Part shown: positions 49,228 through 61,326 of the stretch, in pieces
How the letters are laid out: each line of letters opens with the position of its first letter
Numbering within the stretch: position 1 is the first letter of the stretch
From: Diplosphaera chodatii
Taxonomy: Eukaryota; Chlorophyta; Trebouxiophyceae; Prasiolales; Stichococcaceae
Assembly: GCA_032358165.1 (NCBI GenBank)
Contig: JAALGY010000032.1
Location: 620,001-684,000 of the forward strand
Direction: 5' to 3'
DNA: 64,000 nt
The notes under the pieces: generated by a model
Seen by the model: the letters and a program-made list of their open reading frames with translations, nothing else
Database searches by the model: none
What the model was told of the DNA's origin: nothing
Translations under genes and position numbers: made by a program

Positions 49228-50749
49228 GCGGCCCCGGCGCTGCCGCTACCTAGCTACGAACCTCCCACGTCCCGCTTGCCCATCCTGCTCCGCTGGCCGC
49301 TGCGCCCTCACCGTCCCATACGGCAGCCTTGCGTGCTGTGTAGACCTGCAAAGCACGGCAGATAGGCTGACTGTCCATAGACACACGTGCAACCAGCAGG
49401 TGAAAGCCACGACAACGTGTACCGAGGTCGACCTACCTCTAGCCTGCCTGTTGGCCCCTATGCAAGTGAGACGCTGTCATAGCTCCCGTAGGTAGCTTCG
49501 GAGTTCATTCACATGTGCGGCTCAGGCAATGGCCCATGCCATGCATGCTGCTCGCCCCGTCTCGTCACGCCTAACAAAGCTTCGAAGGCTGCGCACAAGC
49601 AGCTGCTGGCAATGCTGTACATCAGCGCTCTCCAGCCAGAGACATCGGTTACAGCCGACGTGGACAGGACACTGGTCCGTAGGCGCGGCACAATGGCGCT
49701 GGGCTGGCTGAGTTTAGCTGTCACGCCCGTCCTAAAACGCCAAAAGGTTCTCTTTCCGACACATCACTCCTGAAAAGTTGTCGCGGCGCAGGTGGTACGC
49801 CCCGCGACGCACCACTGGCGAACCCTGCTGCGCTGCTGTGCCCTGCTATGTGCCTGTACTTGGCGGGGCCCTTGCTGTCGGTGTGAATCCACCAGGATCC
49901 GCGGTGCTGCCTCCTCCTCGGGCCCCCTTCGTCACGAAACGCTGCCGCTACCGGCCCGCCGTCCAGCACCGGGCACTTGTATGTGCACAATGCAATGCCA
50001 CCATACAGAACTTCCGTGCCTGAGCTCGCCAGGTCAAGCTGCTCGCCTGTGGTGAGCTGGATGCAGCAGGTGACACTGTGCGCACGACCGTCCTCCCGCT
50101 GGCGCTGTGCGTCCCAGATCGCAGCTTCCAGCCCACTCGAGGCCAAGGAGGGTACGAGGCGTCGCGAAGCCGTGGCATTCACAGTTTCAGTATGACCCAG
50201 TGCAGAGATTCACAGTGGAAGTGGGAAGTGCAGGAAGCAGTGCGGCTTTCGCGAGTTGACACCCAGTTTCCAGGGTGTACGGTACCCGAGCAAACCTACT
50301 ATAAACCGGCACATCGAAGCCTGTGAGGTGAACGACCGCCCCTGACACTCTGCAGCATGGCGTATGCATCACAGCAGCATTCTCTCAAAGCCGCTTCCAC
50401 CGAGGTGGAGGCTGAAGTGCATCAAATCCGACAACAGTCAACGGCGGCAGTGCTGTACTGCAAGCTCATATGTTGGCGCTCTGCCGAGCGGTCCACACAC
50501 ACCACAATGCAAGCAATAGCCTGTGAGTACGGTCAACTGCAGGTAGCCCCTGACACGTCCCCTTATTTCCTCTCAGTTTGCAGGCGGTGCTGCAAATGGT
50601 GCCAACTCGGCCTAGCTACTGGCTTCCACAGAACTCCGCACTGGTCAGCAGCTGAAATGTACAGACTGGAGTTCCAAAATTGCAGTGCCCTCTGAATACT
50701 GACCGCGCAACCTGGCGTTGCACAGAACCCTCCTCATCAGTCACCAGGC
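49228..50749. other. spacer between kinase gene and PDZ gene, one unexplained minus ORF
   Basis: Contains the kinase promoter and the 3' flank of the PDZ gene. On the minus strand 50182-49721 is open for 150 codons without an ATG (SLASSGLEAAIWDAQRQRED...) and has a mixed, protein-like composition, but I find no start or flanking exons, so it is not called as a gene. Confidence 0.35.
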
Positions 50750-52055
50750 CTAGCAGCGCTGCAGCTCCAGCCGCACGTCTCGCTGCGCGGGGTGGCTCCT
50801 GATGGCCGCCATGATGACCGCGAAGTCCTGCAGTTGCATGTGCGACGGCGCTGTGCTATGCACTCTCGCCAGGAAGTTGCGCGCCTTGTCAGCAGGGCGG
50901 AGCCTCTGGCGCACATGCTGTGCAGAAGCAGCACATCAGGTCGCTGCACTTCACACAGGCCGGTGCTGAGCCATACCTCGCTGTGTGCCGTCAGGCGCAC
51001 CACGCGCTCGCCGCTGCGCACTTGGACGGACTGGTACTGCGTCTCCCTCTCGTAGGTGACGCCGCTGGTGGCAATCAGCTGGTCACCCTGCAGTGTGCAG
51101 AGGATAACTGTGACGGCAATGCCCTCGCCAGGAGTCTGACGCACTGAAGCCAGGCTGTCCAGTCTGCTTGAGTGTTTCCGGGGTGAGGTGTCTCTCTGCG
51201 TGCTGTCTGGTTCAACAGTTTGGATCGCTTGTGCTAGCAACTGCTGGGTGGAAGCATTTTTGGTGCACCTTGCTGACGAGACCGGACTTTGCAGCATTGC
51301 CTCCCTCTGTCACCTCCGCCTGCAACGTCATAAGAAATTGCCTGCGAACAGAGTTGCTTACGCAGCCTGTTCGCAAGCACAAAATAACGCCAGACTCTTC
51401 AAAATGTCTGGGCATCTGACACTGATGCAAGCCAGGTGGCCTGCGCCACATGTAGGTGGCAAATGTTGTTGACTGCCTGCAGGGCATCCTGGTGACGCAC
51501 CACGAAGATGCTGCCGTGTCTGTCCTCCTCCAGCACCAGGCCGAGCGGCTTCCGCAGCTCCACTGAGTAGCGGCTGCACCCTGGCGGTGCCTGCATGCAC
51601 CAACCATGTTGCCGCCGCTTGATGTCGCAGAAAATCGCCTCCGGGCATTTCCGGCAGCTTGATGACCTTGACATGGTCAGGCTCGATCACAGGGCCGTGA
51701 CAGGGCAAACTCCCCCGGTCACCTGCTCCGCTGAGGCTTTCGAAGAATGCGATGGGTCAGCAGCAGCAGTCACTTGCCAGGCTGGCTCCTGTCTGTGACG
51801 CCGGGGCGTGTGGGGCTGGATCACCAGGTGAGCCGCCTGTGACGATGTTGCTGGTGTGGGGTGCCGGGATCGCTGGAGGGCAGCCGCGGGTCGCTTGGGC
51901 ACCCGCCTGTTGGCAACAGCCGTCACAGCCGTGCTGACATCCGCCGCTGTTTTGCTGCGCTGAACCTGTGCCGTGAAGAGCGTAAAGCTCTTGAGACCCA
52001 GCTGCCGCTTGGAGCACACGCAGCAGGGCTGCTGGCTGCCTGCCGCTGTGTCCAT
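50750..52055 (-). CDS. PDZ-domain protein, plastid type (5' part unresolved)
   Basis: The last four exons chain in phase 0: 51590-51501, 51319-51269, 51087-50977 and 50917-50750 (stop TAG 50752-50750). Together they read YSVELRKPLGLVLEED, then GSIFV, AEVTEGGNAAKSGLVSK and GDQLIATSGVTYE. This is a PDZ fold with the GLVLEE carboxylate-binding loop and the G-N-A-x-x-S-G-L-V-x-x-G-D-Q-L-I-A core seen in green-lineage plastid PDZ proteins. A helical end follows (RPADKARNFLARVHS...RDVRLELQRC). Upstream, a frame from 52055 (MDTAAGSQQPCC..., basic and Ser/Ala-rich, VTAVANRRVPKRPAAALQRS) could be a transit peptide, but its splice to 51590 was not resolved. PDZ domains bind C-terminal peptides; the partner is unknown. 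Confidence is high for the domain and low for the start. Confidence 0.65.
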
Positions 52056-52895
52056 GGCAGGGATGGGTGCGCGTCACATCCCGTGCACAATGCTGTGCTG
52101 GTGAGCAAACGGAGCGGTCGCACACGACCGATGGTCCTTGAGCCTCTGAGATGCAGGCATGCGGTGTGCGGGGCGGTGGCAGGCAGATCACGCAGTCCTT
52201 GCGCGCATACAGCCACGTCGTCCTTTTCCGAGACTGGCGAGCTGGTCTGACAGTGGTCTGACAGATGCAGAGGCGATCATTGCGGGCGTGGCAGCACTGC
52301 TGTATGCGTTCACGGGACCACTCGACGTAGCCAGGAATGTTCCAAGCAAAAGCAGCTGCTGCCCAAACCCATCAGAGCAATCCTGTACTCTCGAGCTTCA
52401 CAGTCTCTACAAGTGTCACCCTGCGAGGGCGGCAAAAATATTGGGGTTGAGGGGCGTCGCAAAGTCATTACCGGTATGTGCCAAGTAAGATGGAGAATGC
52501 CGTTGTCCGAAGACATGAACACCAGAACGTGATGCGCTACGGCATCAAAGCACGACATGCGAAGACGTCCGCTGAGGTTAAACAGCACAGCAAGAGTCGA
52601 TTCATCGGGCGTGCATTGGCTGCCACCACTTGTCTGGCGCTACACCAAAGATCCAGCTTCCAGTCCTCGAGTCCTGACGTGTACACTTTCGGTACCAGAC
52701 GGCAGCGGTGCGCCGCCGCTAGTGTGCGCTCGGCCGCCAATGAGTTTGCGGGCTGCGCTGGCAAAGACCAGTGCCGCCCAGCAAACAGTGCTGCTGCAGC
52801 ACCACAATCGGTGCTGGCGTCGCCTCCGCCCTCGGCCCCATTCATGTCGACGTTGCCGGCCGCGCCACTGCACGTCGCAGACCAGGCACAGCACT
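52056..52895. other. spacer between PDZ gene and zinc-ribbon gene
   Basis: Lies between the probable start of the PDZ gene and the stop of the next minus-strand gene. A minus frame just past that stop (NVDMNGAEGGGDAST) looks coding-like but follows an in-frame stop in the natural continuation. I see no separate gene. Confidence 0.35.
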
Positions 52896-55800
52896 TCAGG
52901 CCGCTGTGGCCGGGTCCAGCAGCCGCTGGCGCTTGGCGCCCCACTGCGCAAGCACGTCGCCGACCACGGCGCTGGGGTCGGCGCGGCTCCTGACGGCCGC
53001 AGCGGCGGCGGCGGCGGCGTTGCCGGTGGAGGTCATGGACTGGCTGCCGCGGTGCAGCGACCCCGAGTTGCTCAGGCTGCTGCTGCTGTGCAGGGTCGCG
53101 CCCGACGTCAGTGCCGACAGCTGCAGAGCACAGGCATTTGAACTAAAACACTGTACAAGACGCACGTGTGGAGCATTCGGTCCCACAGGTTGACTCGCTG
53201 TTCAGGTTCTGTCCTACAAGGTGATGAGGTGCACATAAAGGTGCTTTGCTGTTGCTGTGACCGCTGATGTTAGGTTGGTCGCTGGACCAGGCAGCTGCCC
53301 TCCACTGGAGGCAGCACACCTGCGAGGAGTTTGACAGCCGCTGCAGGGTGTTGGTCTCGTCTGACACGCGGCGCAGCGTATCCTGCTGCTGCTGGCGGGC
53401 GGCCGCCGAGTCACTCAGGCTGCGCCTGCGGAACAGCATGCAAACACCGTGGTGAGGCATCATGGCCTGCCAGTCGACAGGTAGTGCCGCCACAGGCGTT
53501 CAGTCAGCTGACCGCAGATGAGCTGTGCACAGCCTGGCAAGCTGCCAGCAGGCCATCACCAGCCTGGCAAGCACCTGACCTAGAAAGTATAGTTCAGGTG
53601 TCAAATGCGGAGGCGGGCACCACCGCCTGACTACTTCCGTCAGGTCGACCTGCCCTGAAGCAGTCCGTGTGGTGCGAAAAGAGCTGCACCTGTAGGCATG
53701 GGGCTTGAGGGGAGATGTGGCGCCGAGCGGGGGGCCGCCAGCAGCGCCTGACCCAGCCGCAGCGCAGCATGTCCTGCAGGTGACACCACAGAGGTGTGAT
53801 GCCCGTAGAGTCAGATGTTTCAAAGACCTTCTGACACATCACCACAGGGGCAGCTATGCACAAACACTGTGTGCAGACCAACCAGCTTTGCTGCGGACCA
53901 GTCCACCGTGGTGGAACTGGAGTCCCCTACAGCTGGTGGTGCGGGTGCATGATGGACTCGTGTGCCACCCTGCAGCAGCACCGCACCTGCAGCGGGGCAG
54001 GGCGCGCCCGGCGTTGCGGGCGCTGAGCAGGAACTCGGTCGCGGGCTTGGCGGCGCAGCACCCCGGGCATACAGAAAGCTGCCCCGACGCATCCTCTGCC
54101 GCCAGGGACGCAGCGTATCTCGGGGGCGAGGCCCCGGCGGCGGATGTGCCGCCTGCGTGGCCACTGGCGGCGGCCCCCAGCAGCTGCGCTGCGGCGAGGG
54201 CAGCGGCGCCGTCCACGGGCCGCTGCCCAGCGGCCAGCGCCTCGAGCGCCGCCTGCACCGCCGCCGCCTGCGCGGCCTGCTGCTGGCTGTGCGACGCGGC
54301 GGCGGCGCTCGCCAGCAGCTCCGCCAGCGAGCCCTGCTGCTGCGCGGGCTGTTGGTCGCCAAAGCCGCCCACAGACGCCGTGCGCAACCCCCTGCTGCTG
54401 GTGCCGAAGCCATCCTCGAAGGCGCTGGCGGGCAGCGGCTCCTCGCGCTGCCGCCGCTGCGGCTGCTGCTGCGGGGCCAGCCGCCCCAGGGAGGGCGGGC
54501 GCCGCGCCACGGGGCGGGCCACGCGGCCGCCGCCCAGAGCGCCCGGCGGGCTGTACAGCTCTGGGTTGCTCAGCGAGCGCTGGCGCGACATCTGCGATGT
54601 AGATGAACCACAGTGTGAAGGCAACTCAGATAAACGTGTGCATAGCAATGCAGAGCACGGCTCTGTCGAGATGAATGACCGAGCCAACATACATGAGGAT
54701 GACATTGTTGTTCAATGGTCAGGCAGCACGGCAGGTGAGGGTGGTACCTGCAGGCTCGGCGCAGCAGGTGCAAGGTCCGGTGCAGAGTCCCGCTGCAGGG
54801 TGGGGTGCTGGTGGGGTGCGGAGTCGCCGCCCAGCGCGCCCGCAGCAATTAGCTGCTGCAGCAGCCCGGCCTGCATCGCCTCCTGCTGCTGCTCGTGCAG
54901 CTGCTGCTGCTGCCGCTGGCCTGTTGTCGGCAGTGCCAGTTGCGAGCCGGGCCAGGAGCGCTGCTGCCCCAGGGCATCCAGGCCGTGCACGGCATGCTGC
55001 GGGGTGGGCTCGGGGGCCTGCCTGCCGCCGAGGCCCCGCGCCTGGGCCGCCTGCAGCCGCTGCATCAGTGCTGCACCCGCTATGCGCTGCGATGGCTTCT
55101 GCTGTTCACGCTCGTGCTGCTGCACCAGCAGGTATGCTGTAGGTGTCGAAGCTGATCAAGAGCGCTGAGTCACAAGCAACGTTCGTACTGCCTGAGATGG
55201 CACAGCAGGGGCAGGGCAATGCACGATGTATGAGAAAGCACCCACCTGCAATTGCGCGAGCAGGTGCAGGGCGTGCTCCGGCTGGTGTGCACTCTTGCTG
55301 CTGGCGCGGGGCGAGGCCTGCGGCGAGCTGCGCTGGCCGGTGCCCAGCGACGGGTTGCGGCCAGCAGGCGGCGGTGCCGCGCCACCCCGGAGCAAACTGT
55401 CCGGCGCCTGGGGCGCTGGCCTCCCTCTGGCGCCGCCTCTGCCCCTGCGCAATTGGAGCAGGGTTGCAGGGTGACCAGCTGAATGCCTCTGCCTTCACTT
55501 CATGAACCTGATAGTACTAATGAGTCGTTGCTGGTCAACCTTGGAAACCTCCTACGGGTGTCGACCCACGGTCCCAAACCACCAACGCAGTACAGCAGGG
55601 ACAACCGAGTTGGGGGGCGTGGTACAGTGCTGATCAGTGCTGTGGCTGCAGAGCAGGTGACATGGTGCAAGGTGCCGCCGCTGCAGATGGCCAACTGAAT
55701 CACCTGACAGGCGACGTCGCCGGAGGCAGCGCTGCGCCCGCCGGCGGCCACCCCAGCTTGGACATGTTGGTCGCCGTCTGGCCTGCGGTAGGACAGTACC

Positions 55801-56471
55801 ACAGCTGTGTTGGAGGATCCAGTGAAGGATGACCTCCCGGCTATCTGACAAATAGGTTGCGCCTTTCTGGCAGGTATGCAGCCTGTGTTCCAGTGTGATG
55901 GCGTAAGCTGCAGGCTCGTAGCGGGAAGCCATGCTTGGGCCACAACAAGACCAAGATGATTGGCAGCATCGTGTGACAGCCCCAAAACACGTGTGCATAC
56001 AGATACAGATACTCCAGATGGCGACTGGTAGCAACTGCACCCGGCCACTGACTGACCTGCCAACTCCTGCGCCTCCCGGATGGCGGCCTTGGCGGAGCTC
56101 AGCAGGCTCTGGCACCGCCGTGTCGCCGCCGTCGGCACCGCCAGCAGCTCCGGCGGCGGGCCGCGGGAGCCGGCGGGCCTCTGCCTTGCAAGCTTGCCCT
56201 CCTCCAGCGGCGTGGGAATCCGCCGCTTGCGGGACGCCCTGCCTCCGGCGCCACCGCTGGTCTCCATCTGGCTGGTCATCTGGGGCAACACTGGGCGCCT
56301 GCCCCCGGCGCCCGCCATCCTGAGCGCATCCTGCTGGCTGCTGTGCCTCTGCGTGGCCCCTGCGGGCTGCTCCAGCTGCGAGGACGCCGCGAAGAGCAGC
56401 GCATCGAAAGAGGATCCCGCCGACAGGGTCGCCCGCCCCGCTGCGCTGGCGTCGGCGGCCATGGCCGGCAT
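52896..56471 (-). CDS. Gln/Ala-rich protein with CxxC-x22-CxxC zinc ribbon
   Basis: Eight phase-consistent exons: 56471-56057, 55782-55704, 55444-55246, 55119-54748, 54591-53987, 53773-53690, 53425-53320 and 53120-52896 (stop TGA), giving 694 residues. The start ATG gives MPAMAADASAAG. A basic cluster (RASRKRRIPTPLEEGK) could be a nuclear signal. Residues about 235-355 are Gln-rich and helical (QRQQQQLHEQQQEAMQ). A C-x2-C-x22-C-x2-C motif near residues 529-560 (CPGCCAAKPATEF...CRTC) is split by the 53987/53773 intron. It has the KPxxEF spacing of small zinc ribbons of the HNH-associated kind. The C-terminus is Ser/Ala-rich and ends GAKRQRLLDPATAA. Nucleic-acid binding or transcriptional regulation is plausible from composition only; no named family is assigned. 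Confidence 0.7.
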
Positions 56472-56519
56472 CACTTGCGGGCCAGCTGCTGGTGTGTGGT
56501 GGCCGCTACGGTGGCAGTG

Positions 56520-57309
56520 CCGTCGTGATGATGCTGGAGCCGATACAGGAGGGTGACGCTCCGCCTGGCTGAGTAGGCCCGCCTACAGTGGACAGCCACC
56601 GCTGATGCAGTCACACAGGCGAGCTCCTGAGGTGACAGACGGCGAGTTCTGGCGTGCGGCAGGGGCGCGGGCGACAAGTACTGCGAAAAAACGTCGTGAT
56701 GACTAACTGACAATAAGTCTGTCCTTGCGGCACACAGCCAGGGGCAGCTGAGCGCCGGGCAGGCCGCGTGTTGACGTCGCGACAGCCTCGATCGGCACAC
56801 AGGAGTGGAAGCTGGCAGGGCTGGTGCAATACAACGGGCAAGGCCTGCCGTGGTACCTCGGCCAGACGTGGCAGGCACACACCCTGGAGGCCAATACCCC
56901 ACGTATGTTGCACCCCACGGCTGCGAGCACTCGAGCACCCCTATCAACGCTCCACGCTGCCTGTTGTTTGCAAGCTGGTGGACACCCGCAGCCGGGCGAT
57001 CGGCGGACCGGCGGCAGGCGGGAAGCCTTTCCAATACAGCTGGAGCCAGGTGGGACCCTCGCTGGATGTTGTTGACCCCGCAGTGGGGCCACTCCAGGAC
57101 AAGCTGTTGCCTCTGCAATGTCACCTGATGGGCAACTGTTGGGCTCACAGGTGCCGCCCTTTGACCGCCAGGCTGCCTGTATTACGCACAGCCTTGAGCC
57201 CGCGATGACGGGGTTTGGTTGCAGCGCGCGCTTTCGGCCAGCCCAGCCTGGCGACACTGTTGCGCGGTCTCGGCTGTTTCGTATCGCGGATTTGAGCGCT
57301 GTTCAATAG
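56520..57309 (+). CDS. putative small gene, 5' end unresolved
   Basis: Three plus-strand exons look coding. One near 56770-56901 reads EWKLAGLVQYNGQGLPWYLG and ends NTP at a GTATGT donor. One ending at 57048 reads KLVDTRSRAIGGPAAGG then PFQYSWSQ. The last runs from 57151 to the stop TAG at 57307-57309 (VPPFDRQAACITHS...FRIADLSAVQ). The last two join in phase 0. I could not join the first pair nor find the start, which should lie just downstream of the divergent zinc-ribbon gene start at 56471. No family recognised. Confidence 0.4.
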
Positions 57310-58588
57310 CCTGTCGTGCGCAAAACGGCGCGCGAGGGGCCAACTGGCAGGACCTGGCTTTGCAGCGCCAAATAGCTGGCTTCCTGTGGAAGTCCTTGCT
57401 TTGTATGCTGCACGAAACCTAGCCGAGGCTGTACCGGCTAGGGTTCGAACATGATAAATTAGCTAACCTGGCTTCGCCATAGGGTTCAGCTGGCTCCTAC
57501 TCGGCAGCTTCATGCCTCCTGTGCATCCTGTTCAGCACGGTTGGTGTGTCGGCATTTACAACAGCCCACTCGCACAAACACCTGCTACCTGCTACTCCCT
57601 GCCCCAGCCGCCGTCCCCACTGCTGCCAGCGCCCCTCAAGCCGCTACAGCAACAAAGGTGTGACCAAGCTGCCACCGATCCGATACAGTTCCCCACGTCA
57701 GGACCGCTTGCCACGGTCTGCAACGCCATGGGTGTGCTCGATGGGGGTTTCTGGACGATTTAAGCACTACAACGCTCGCTCAAAACCGTCGACGGTGCTT
57801 GCGTGCCGCCTGTGTGCGTGCACACAGGCCAGGTGCAACCGTACCACATCTGTTGCCGCCTTGCACTGCAACATGCAGTCGACCTACAATTCTGGAGGAC
57901 ATGTTCTTCAACGGTCAGCTTGCATGATGGGGTTTGCGGCTCACCGTCATGTTGCAGCATTCGTCGACAGCTGGGCACGAATACCCCGCACGGAGTCTGC
58001 TGCCACTGTGCAAGGTAGACACCCGCCCGCAGGCGTCTGATGCACTTCAGAATATCATCGATAGCCTGCCCATGCTGCGTGTTGTTCAAGACGGTCGGCA
58101 GCCTGGCGGGGTCGTGCCATTTTCCGAGAGTGTAGCAGCACCGAAGCTGATGGTCGCACCTCGAGAGTCACGCTTCGTGTCCGGCGGCCTGAGCGTCAGC
58201 TGCACAGCTGCGTTGATGCGTTCTGTATGAAGCTGCAGCTCACGTTTGAGACGTTTATACCGAACGGGCGTCAGCAGCAGTAGCACCGTGACTGTGCACC
58301 ATGTCGCTCTTGCCCCTGCTGTGACGGTTGGTCCCGCGGACCGGTCAGCTGGTGCACGCAAGCAGCACTCGACCACATTCTTTGTTCCTCTGTCGCAGAT
58401 GTCGTCATACCAGACCGGCGGCCTGCACCAGGGTGGCGTGGCCAACCCAGTTGGGGGACATGTCCATGGCCAGACAGGTACACTCCAGCGCTTCCCAGTC
58501 AGAAGCACCAGCAACAAGGACATCAGTTGTCCGGGTCGTGGACACATGGACCAAATTGTGGGACAGCTGCCGATGTCTTGGCGATACC
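57310..58588. other. intergenic region upstream of the four-helix gene
   Basis: No supported exon on either strand. It should contain the 3' UTR of the plus gene to the left and the promoter of the plus gene to the right. Confidence 0.45.
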
Positions 58589-58645
58589 ATGGCTGCAAGT
58601 CTGAGGATCAAGAGTGCCACTGTAGGAGCGCTGCACCCAGGCGGC

Positions 58646-60549
58646 ATGCAGCCCGGCATGAACACTGGCATGAACGTGGCACCCGTCGCCGAGACGCGGG
58701 ACACCCGCGACCACGACCGGCGCAGCCAGCACTCCAGCACCACCAAGGTGCCGAGCTGTTGCACTCTGTTTACGCAGTGCACAGGATCGGTACAAGCGCT
58801 TGCACTTCCCGCCATGACCGGCTGCTTTTGACGACTTGTGTTTGTTGACGTTGCGCTGACTTCGTGTCGTTGGTGCGCGCAGAACACGAACATGAACGCA
58901 GAGGACAAGGTGGGCGTCGCGGAGAAGGCGGTCAACACGTATGGCCGCATCATGTCGCTGCTCGCCATCCTGGGCGCACTTGCGGTAAGCACAATGCCCA
59001 CCCTTGCCCTACATGGTGTCGAGCAGCAGCCAGCAGTAAGTGTGGTGGCGCTGAGCATTGCCAGCACCCCGTCATCACATGGTGCCCTAAGGCCGTGCCC
59101 TACTCAATACACTGCACAGCACCAGTTGGGGAACCTGCAAACATTCATGTGGTTGTTTGGAAGCCGCTGCCCCCTTTGTTGTACCTTTCTTCAGACATCT
59201 TGTCATGCAAGTCATATAACGCATTTACGTTTCTGTGATTCAGGGCGTGCTGATCTACCTGGCGGGCCTGGCACTCCTTCAGCGCCGCTCCAACGACGGC
59301 GCCATCGCCGGCGCCGGCTACTCCGAGACCTTCCAGTCCAGCCTGCAGGTGGAAAGAAGGACACCTGCCTTTTGCTGCCGCAACAATGCCCTCGTGCCGC
59401 TGCACCTGCTTTGCCTTTGCAGGTTGCTGTTGGAAAGCTGCTAGTGTGCTGCGTCTGCCACATGACCAGCACGGTCAAGTGCTGGGATGTTGACACACTC
59501 ATGTGCGCATCAACAGGTGCCATACCCCACCCAGGCATCCAACCAGTGGGCGTTCCAGTGGTACCTGGCCGCCATTCAGGTGAGCGGGAACATGCTGCAA
59601 TTCGCAAACCTGTGCACAGTACTGCCACCTGTGCATGTCCATCCAGTATGCTAATTGACAGTTCTTTCTTGCTGCTCTGCAGTTCTTCGTCACGATGCTG
59701 TGCCTCTTCACCCTGTGCCTGCCGCAGCGTGAGTTGCACTGCTGCACCTGCCATGACACTACTTGTTGTAGTCTCACTGCTTGAAGGGTTGCGCTGTTTC
59801 AGTGTGCACATCATTGGGGCAAGGCATTTGGCCTGATGTGATGGCAGACCTCTGACATCTCTGCTTCTTGCACTGCAGGCATTCTGCAGCGCTTCAAGGC
59901 CGCCACCATGGTGCTCCTCGGCTACTGCCTTGTCCTGTTCACCTATGAGGTGCGTGCCTACACAGGCAGCCGTGGCACACACACGAGCTGCACGCATGTG
60001 TCCTGCCCTGTGCGTGCCATCTGCAACGGCGGCTGCACCCTGGCAGAGTGTAACCTGATGTTTTTCCTGTACACAACCAGCAGGAAGCACAGCTGATGCG
60101 TGCGTGTTGTCCCCGCAGGTCCAGTCGCTGCTTTTCCTGAAGCGCAACTCCCTGGCGACTCGCCTGTTCAGCCGCAAGCGCATCCTGGTCACCCTGATCG
60201 GCGCCATCCTCGTCGCCATCTTCGATGGCCTCACGTGAGCCTCCCATTCATTAACACCAAGTCTCTGGGGATGCGGTCATACTGTGCGTGGTCATGTGAT
60301 TATGTGATGTCTGCCCCTCACAATGCTGACGACCATGCAGTACGTGTGCCGACTGTCGGATGTTGTATGCTGACGATGGTGCCGGTGCTGCGCAGGCTGC
60401 TGAACCTGAGCCTGCTGAAGGAGACCAACCGGGACCTGTTTGGCCCGGGCGGCAAGCGCGTGGCCGAGGAGGCGCAGCACCACTCCCAGACCGACGACCA
60501 CGACCACGACTACGAGCGCAACGTGCACCGCGGCCCCGGCAACGTCTGA
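58646..60549 (+). CDS. four-helix membrane protein with His/Asp-rich tail, unknown function
   Basis: Eight exons in consistent phase: 58646-58747, 58883-58984, 59244-59348, 59517-59579, 59683-59728, 59879-59949, 60119-60234 and 60396-60549, giving 252 residues. An in-frame ATG at 58589 would add 19 residues. The polar N-terminus (about 55 residues, ETRDTRDHDRRSQHSST) is followed by four hydrophobic segments: IMSLLAILGALAGVLIYLAG, FFVTMLCLFTLCLP, TMVLLGYCLVLFTYE and RILVTLIGAILVAIFDGL. The loops contain YSETFQSSLQ and QASNQWAFQWYLA. The tail is charged and ends in HHSQTDDHDHDYERN. I do not recognise the family; it resembles small eukaryotic tetraspan proteins only in topology. The His/Asp cluster could bind metal, which is conjecture. 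Confidence 0.8.
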
Positions 60550-61326
60550 TCTGGGCCATTACACCCTGATCTGGCAGAGTAGCCCCGGCACTGCCACACT
60601 GGGCAAGATGCACCGCTCGGCCGGGCGGCACCCATAACTAGGGCAGTACCTTGTCATGGGGGCCCGTCTGGCAGGCGGCAATTGGTGACCAAGACGCTAT
60701 GGCATTGAGAAGTTTGCACCGCCACTTCTGTCTGAACAACAGATGTGTCCGCAGCACCTGGTTTCCCGGCGTCGGCCACTGCACAGCATCGAGCACGATG
60801 ATAGCAGCACAGCATTCAATTTGTACCGCTTGGTGGTTGAGTTTGGGGGTGGGCTGCCTTATTAGTGCAGTATGGGCAGGGTCTGTGTCACTTCCCCAAG
60901 GCGACTTGCATCATTATGGGTGCTCGACACAGTGGCGGGTCCTTGCTTGTGCATCAGCCACCTTGTATGACTCTGTCCTGATTTTGACCATTCTTACTGG
61001 ATGCACTGGCTGTGCATTGTCAGGTTTTTGCTGTTGTCACATGTAATATCGATGGAAAAACATTGCAGCTCCAGCAAAGCTGACGCCTCTCACTCTCTTG
61101 CACCGCATGTGTCAGTTCTCTTCTCTCAATGACACACCATACGACCATCTATGCTCCTCATTGTTGTATTGACACTGTGGCACATGCCCCGCCTCGTAGC
61201 CAGTATACTGGTACCTGCAGCAAACACGCTGGAAGATTGCGTTCAGTGCTATGCTGCTGTTCATGAAACACTCTGGGCATCGCGGAAGAACTTCCTTTCG
61301 AAAGAAGTCCAACTTCGACCAACTGT
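60550..61326. other. intergenic region between converging genes
   Basis: Both neighbours end here. It holds their 3' UTRs and no exon-like sequence. Confidence 0.55.

Noticed and set aside
57442..57450. GGTTCGAAC, a T-loop-like 9-mer suggesting a tRNA
   Set aside because: Flanking bases cannot form T, anticodon or acceptor stems on either strand.
58405..59067. 220-codon minus ORF opposite the four-helix gene
   Set aside because: It is a shadow of the plus-strand exons 58646-58984, which have consistent splice phases and encode membrane helices.
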